Below, piece after piece: positions 5,182-8,418 of a stretch of DNA of 8,418 bases. The position numbers were made by a program, and so were the translations under genes. How positions within the stretch are numbered: position 1 is the stretch's first letter; every line of letters begins with the position of its first letter. This DNA comes from CAYNVS01 sp964400725 (GTDB lineage: Bacteria; Myxococcota_A; SURF-8; CAYNVS01). The notes beneath the pieces are model-generated. The model was not told where the DNA came from, did no database searches, and saw nothing but the letters and a program-made list of their open reading frames with translations. The DNA is taken from the NCBI GenBank assembly GCA_964400725.1, contig CAYNVS010000078.1, positions 1-8,418 of the forward strand. The letters are read 5' to 3'.

Positions 5182-6254
5182 AATACGTTTTCAGAGCCGA
5201 AATACTTGGACGCGCCTTTAAGGCGGAATCGGACGACGACGACGCTTTGGCGCTCGTTAAAACAAGTTTTGCGGCTTTTCCGAAACCTCCGCAAATCGCG
5301 GTTTGGACGGCGAAAATAAAAATAGAGGGAAACTCGGTAACCGCATGGAGATCGGGCGCGGGCGAATTTAGGTTCAAGTCTTTGAGCCGCGAGGCGAGAG
5401 CTCGAGTCGCCAAATCTATGGCAAGCGCGATTATTTTGGCGTCGGCTTCGACGGACTACGACCTGCCGCACGGATGCGCGCTGGAAGCCGGAGGCCGCGC
5501 CGTCTTGATAATAGGCGGCTCCGGCTCGGGAAAAACTACGCTTTTGAGGGCTCTCGCCGAAAAAGGACTTATCCCTCTGTGCGAGGGTCAGGCGCCGATA
5601 GGGCGCGAAGACGGCCTGATCAGGCCTTTCCCAAGAGGATTTGAGACGGTCGCAAAAACGACGGAAGACCGCGCTCTTAGAGCGTTGAGCCGCGAGACGA
5701 TTCCTTTTGGAGCCGCCTTGGACGCAGACGCGAAATACGAAATAGGCGCGGCGATTTTTCTTCAGAGCCTATTCCCCGGTCGAGAAACGCAGTCGGTCGA
5801 AATCGGAATCAATCCGAAGGACGCGCGGAGAACGGCTGAAATATGCGCTTCTCTTGGCGCGGAAAACGCCGAAATAGAGACCTGCGGCGATTTGGCCGCC
5901 GCGCGGGCGAGGTTTGAGCCGAGGGAAGGCTTCGGCGTGAACGAATTTCAAGCCGCGTTGCTTCGAGAATGTCCGCAGCCGGTTTACGTGCATTTTTCAG
6001 CTTATAAAAAACCTATCTTCGGCTTGCCGCTAAAAGTCGAGCCTATTGGCCGCGCCGCCGGGGCGCTCGCTTTGGCGGCTAATTCTTTCGAGCCGTACGG
6101 AACTGAAAGAGGGAAAAATACGACTCCGGCGATGGCGCGCTTTTTAAACGCGTTGAAGACGGCGAAGGCTTATAGGTTTGAGAACGGCTCGGTGGATGAG
6201 CGCGTTGAGGCGGTGTTTAAAATCATCGAAACTAGGATGAACGAAAAATGCTGA
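5178..6254 (+). CDS. HPr-kinase-like P-loop protein of a RiPP locus
   Basis: From the ATG that overlaps the previous stop (ATGA), the protein is 358 residues. The central part reads like HPr serine kinase relatives: LPHGCALEAGGRAVLIIGGSGSGKT, with the Walker A at 113-120 and the preceding His98, then LLRALAEKGLIPLCEG. In true HPr kinases two Asp follow at the LVADD position; here the place is taken by LCEG with a single Glu136, so catalysis may differ. The ~95 N-terminal residues and the C-terminal region (~240-358) are not recognisable. HPr-kinase relatives next to PqqD genes are frequent in RiPP clusters, and those of some lasso-peptide clusters (e.g. ThcoK) phosphorylate a C-terminal Ser of the precursor. 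The 54-residue peptide here has Ser48 and Ser50, so core phosphorylation is a sensible hypothesis. No PTS genes are present to suggest a true HPr role. Confidence 0.72.
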   Translation: MKYVFRAEILGRAFKAESDDDDALALVKTSFAAFPKPPQIAVWTAKIKIEGNSVTAWRSGAGEFRFKSLSREARARVAKSMASAIILASASTDYDLPHGCALEAGGRAVLIIGGSGSGKTTLLRALAEKGLIPLCEGQAPIGREDGLIRPFPRGFETVAKTTEDRALRALSRETIPFGAALDADAKYEIGAAIFLQSLFPGRETQSVEIGINPKDARRTAEICASLGAENAEIETCGDLAAARARFEPREGFGVNEFQAALLRECPQPVYVHFSAYKKPIFGLPLKVEPIGRAAGALALAANSFEPYGTERGKNTTPAMARFLNALKTAKAYRFENGSVDERVEAVFKIIETRMNEKC

Positions 6255-7549
6255 AGCCGTTTTTTAGCGCTAAGAAAAACGGCGGAACGCTTTATTTGTC
6301 GCGGTTGCAATGCCCCGGCAATGCGGTTCTGGCGACATATTCCAAATCGAGAAGATGGGCGGCGGCGCGGCTTGACGCGCCGTTAAACGCGGACGACGAG
6401 ACTCTGCTTCGAGCCGCGGAAAATTCGTTAGACGAATTGACGAGCCTGCCGCAAATCGCGCGCGCAATCGCGGAAGCAGAAGAAGCCTCGAGTCGGCCTA
6501 GAAGGCTGCGGTCGATATTTATGCACGTCTGCCGCTCTTGCAATCTCGCCTGCTCGCATTGTTATTATCTCGCCGAAAAGAGGAATTCCGGCGGCTATCT
6601 GCCGTTTGATAAAATTAAAGAAACGGCCGAACAAGCCGCGCATGCCGGGGCGCAAAGCGCGGTAATATCCGGAGGAGAGCCTTTGCTCCATCCGGATTTC
6701 GAGCGTATTCTGCGGTTCTTTCGAGCTCTGGGACTTAAGACGACGGTTCTGACCAACGGAACGCTCGCAAACCAAACTAACGCCGCGTTAATGCGCGAAT
6801 GCGGCGCGCGAGTCTTCGTAAGCCTGCACGGTCCGGACGACGAGACGCATGGAAAGCTGGCCGGACGCGGCTCTTTTGACGCGGCTGTCCGAGGAATTAA
6901 GACGCTTTCTAAAATTCTTGGACGCGATATGGTCGGCGTAAACTGCGCGCTTTGCGACCAAAATGCGGCGCGGCTTGCGGAGATGCCGGCCTTTGCTTTC
7001 GGCCTTGGCGCGGGAGCGCTGCGCTTTATGCCGCTTCACGACCAAAACAAAATTGCCGGCTCTTCCTTGTCGCTTTCTGCGGACACGCTTAAGAAATGGG
7101 CGATTGTGGCAGCGCGCAGGACGGTGGATGAGCGGCTCGGAGAGTTTGCGTCGTGGGGTCTCACCGGTCTTCCCGGCGGCGTCTGCGAAAACGTCGCGGA
7201 TTCGATTTGCGGAGTAGGGGAGTCGCTGACGATAGACTCGGACGGCGCGATATATCCGTGCCCGCTTTTAATGGAGCCGCGCTTTGCTCTTGGAACGCTC
7301 GAAGGCGGAATTATTAAGGCGTTTGAATCGGCCGCAATCGAAGAAGCCACGCGCCTTATACGCTCGCGCGCATTAGACGGCGGAGCTTGCGCGGACTGCG
7401 CCCTATGCGGAATATGCCGCGGCGGATGCCCCGCGTTGGCGAGTCAATCAGGCGGCTCGTTGAGCGGCAAAGACCCCTCGTGCGAGGCTATTTCCGGCTA
7501 CGCGAAGGAGTATTTCAGGCTGGCAATAAAGGCGGCGGGAAAGGCCTGA
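6248..7549 (+). CDS. Radical SAM/SPASM peptide maturase
   Basis: This 433-residue enzyme has the radical SAM cluster motif CNLACSHC (Cys98, Cys102, Cys105; an extra Cys95 precedes), the GGEP motif (142-145), VLTNGTL (167-173) and VSLHG (191-195). The C-terminal SPASM domain fits the C-x11-G-x4-C and Cx2Cx5Cx3C pattern: Cys321, Gly333, Cys338, then Cys381, Cys384, Cys390, Cys394 and Cys412, with an extra Cys387. It should bind one SAM-cleaving and two auxiliary [4Fe-4S] clusters. Such enzymes install thioether, C-C or C-O crosslinks or epimerise residues in peptides. The single Cys47 of the precursor makes a Cys thioether the first guess. A ~90-residue N-terminal extension has no PqqD-like motif, so the separate PqqD protein probably provides leader recognition. 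The ATG overlaps the kinase-like gene by 7 bases, with AGGA at 6234-6237. Confidence 0.9.
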   Translation: MLKPFFSAKKNGGTLYLSRLQCPGNAVLATYSKSRRWAAARLDAPLNADDETLLRAAENSLDELTSLPQIARAIAEAEEASSRPRRLRSIFMHVCRSCNLACSHCYYLAEKRNSGGYLPFDKIKETAEQAAHAGAQSAVISGGEPLLHPDFERILRFFRALGLKTTVLTNGTLANQTNAALMRECGARVFVSLHGPDDETHGKLAGRGSFDAAVRGIKTLSKILGRDMVGVNCALCDQNAARLAEMPAFAFGLGAGALRFMPLHDQNKIAGSSLSLSADTLKKWAIVAARRTVDERLGEFASWGLTGLPGGVCENVADSICGVGESLTIDSDGAIYPCPLLMEPRFALGTLEGGIIKAFESAAIEEATRLIRSRALDGGACADCALCGICRGGCPALASQSGGSLSGKDPSCEAISGYAKEYFRLAIKAAGKA

Positions 7550-7558
7550 GTTATTTTA

Positions 7559-8416
7559 TTAAGGTTTGTATCTGGCGGCTTGAGCTTTGAAAAGAGAGGC
7601 GTAAACGCCGTTCTTAGCCGTCAACTCTTCGTGCGTTCCGCATTCCGCTACGGTTCCGGCGTCTAACGCGATTATTTGGTCGCAAAGTTTGGCGGCGCTC
7701 ATTCTGTGGCTTATTATTATCGTCGTGCGCCCTTTGGCGATTTCCCTTATTCCGTCGATGAAACGCGCCTCCGACATTGCGTCCATTGAGGCGGTCGGCT
7801 CGTCCAAAACGAGCAGCGGCGAGCGTTTGACCAGCGCGCGGGCGAGGGCGATTTGCTGCCACTGTCCCATGCTTAGGTCGGCTCCTTTCTCGAACCACGA
7901 GCCGAGAGAGTTGTTCCACCCGCCTGGGAGTTTTTCAATAAAAGAAGCCGCGCCGGAGAGTTCTGCGGCGCGCTTTATCTCCTCTTCCGGCAAGTCCTCG
8001 CCGCCCGCTCCGTACGCTACGTTGTCCCGCGCTGACGCTTGGAATCGGCTGAAATCCTGAAAAAGAACCGAAACGAAACGGCGGTAATCAGCCGGAGAAA
8101 ATTGTTTGACGTCCGTTCCGTTGATGAGGACGCGGCCTTCCGAAGGATCGTAAAGCCGGCACAACAGCTTGACGAGAGTCGATTTGCCTCCGCCGTTGCG
8201 GCCCACTATGCAAGCCAGAGCTCCTTGTTGAATCTTGAACGAGACTCCGCGTAGCGCGTAATTCGCTCCGTTGGGGTATGCGAAGCCGACGTTCTCGAAT
8301 GCGACCGAAGGAGCTTCGGAAGGAAGCGGCGCAGGGTTTGGGGGAGCTTTAATCTTTTCTTCGAGCGATAGAAATTTAAACAAATCGGCTGCGAAAAGAT
8401 CGTCTTCATAAAGGCC
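7559..8416 (-). CDS. ABC exporter, ATP-binding part, 5' partial (gene continues beyond the right edge)
   Basis: The frame is open through the right edge and the visible 285 residues begin GLYEDDLFAADLFKFLSLEEK. This is the linker normally found between the membrane and ATPase halves of exporter-type half-transporters, so the membrane domain lies outside the window. A TTG at 8383 is not a credible start. The ATPase domain is complete: Walker A GRNGGGKST (8177-8203), Q-loop LFQDFSRFQ, signature LSMGQWQQIALARAL (Met for the usual second Gly in LSGGQ), Walker B LLVLDEPTASMD, and the H-loop in IIISHRMS. The QDFSRFQ stretch resembles peptide and lantibiotic exporters. The gene converges on the radical SAM gene with 9 bases between stops, so it is not in the same transcript. 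Export of the modified peptide is plausible but rests only on proximity and family. Whether a peptidase domain is fused to its N-terminus cannot be seen. Confidence 0.85.
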   Translation of the reverse strand, partial: GLYEDDLFAADLFKFLSLEEKIKAPPNPAPLPSEAPSVAFENVGFAYPNGANYALRGVSFKIQQGALACIVGRNGGGKSTLVKLLCRLYDPSEGRVLINGTDVKQFSPADYRRFVSVLFQDFSRFQASARDNVAYGAGGEDLPEEEIKRAAELSGAASFIEKLPGGWNNSLGSWFEKGADLSMGQWQQIALARALVKRSPLLVLDEPTASMDAMSEARFIDGIREIAKGRTTIIISHRMSAAKLCDQIIALDAGTVAECGTHEELTAKNGVYASLFKAQAARYKP

Positions 8417-8418
8417 GG

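Noticed and set aside
5037..6254. 405-residue version of the kinase-like protein starting at 5037
   Set aside because: It would overlap the S26 peptidase gene by about 145 bases. The ATG at 5178 gives the ATGA overlap seen elsewhere in the operon, and the domain begins after it.
6252..6254. TGA after a Cys codon as possible selenocysteine in the kinase-like gene
   Set aside because: The next gene starts in overlap at this point and no SECIS-like hairpin is evident; an ordinary stop explains it.
7689..8060. Plus-strand open frame opposite the ABC ATPase
   Set aside because: It is a mirror of the ATPase gene, whose motifs are all intact, and has no ribosome binding site or domain.
8381..8383. 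TTG start for the ABC ATPase as a stand-alone subunit
   Set aside because: The upstream in-frame codons encode GLYEDDLFAAD, the normal linker between membrane and ATPase domains of exporters, and the frame is open to the edge.
1..8418. CRISPR arrays, insertion sequences, tRNA or rRNA genes
   Set aside because: No regularly spaced repeats, transposase motifs, terminal inverted repeats with target duplications, or structural RNA signatures were found on either strand.

Overview
The window is a moderately GC-rich, densely coding stretch of bacterial chromosome. It most resembles an uncultured deltaproteobacterial or myxobacterial-type (Gram-negative) genome. The grounds are stylistic: a Pro/Ala-rich linker protein with a degenerate receiver domain, and a lipoprotein whose lipobox is followed by a long Glu/Asp-rich linker. 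This assignment is an inference, because no rRNA, tRNA or taxonomic marker gene is present.

Layout: (1) 3-1529 (+), the 3' part of a gene for a signalling or adaptor-like protein with a degenerate receiver domain; its 5' end lies outside the window. (2) 1530-1648, an AT-rich intergenic region that probably holds the promoter of what follows. (3) 1649-1813 (+), a 54-residue peptide with a strong ribosome binding site. It has a highly charged N-terminal part, a YxxPxI motif, and a short tail with one Cys and two Ser, and I read it as a RiPP precursor. (4) 1864-1891, an intrinsic terminator. (5) 1908-7549 (+), a five-gene run in which every junction overlaps: a gingipain-like (C25) cysteine peptidase made as a lipoprotein, a PqqD-family RiPP recognition element, a small SipW-like S26 peptidase, an HPr-kinase-like P-loop protein, and a radical SAM/SPASM maturase. 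(6) 7559-8416 (-), the C-terminal part of a peptide-type ABC exporter, converging on the maturase gene with a 9-base gap.

Working model (inference): the precursor peptide is bound through its YxxPxI motif by the free-standing PqqD protein. The PqqD protein delivers it to the radical SAM/SPASM enzyme, which most plausibly acts at or around the single core Cys. The HPr-kinase-like protein could phosphorylate a core Ser, as lasso-peptide kinases do. One of the two peptidases would remove the leader, and the ABC exporter may carry the product out. The terminator behind the precursor gene would give abundant precursor mRNA and sparse read-through into the enzymes, a common design in peptide natural-product operons. 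The combination of radical SAM, HPr-kinase-like, S26 and C25 lipoprotein-peptidase genes behind a one-cysteine precursor matches no characterised RiPP class I can name, and is the part of the window most worth following up.
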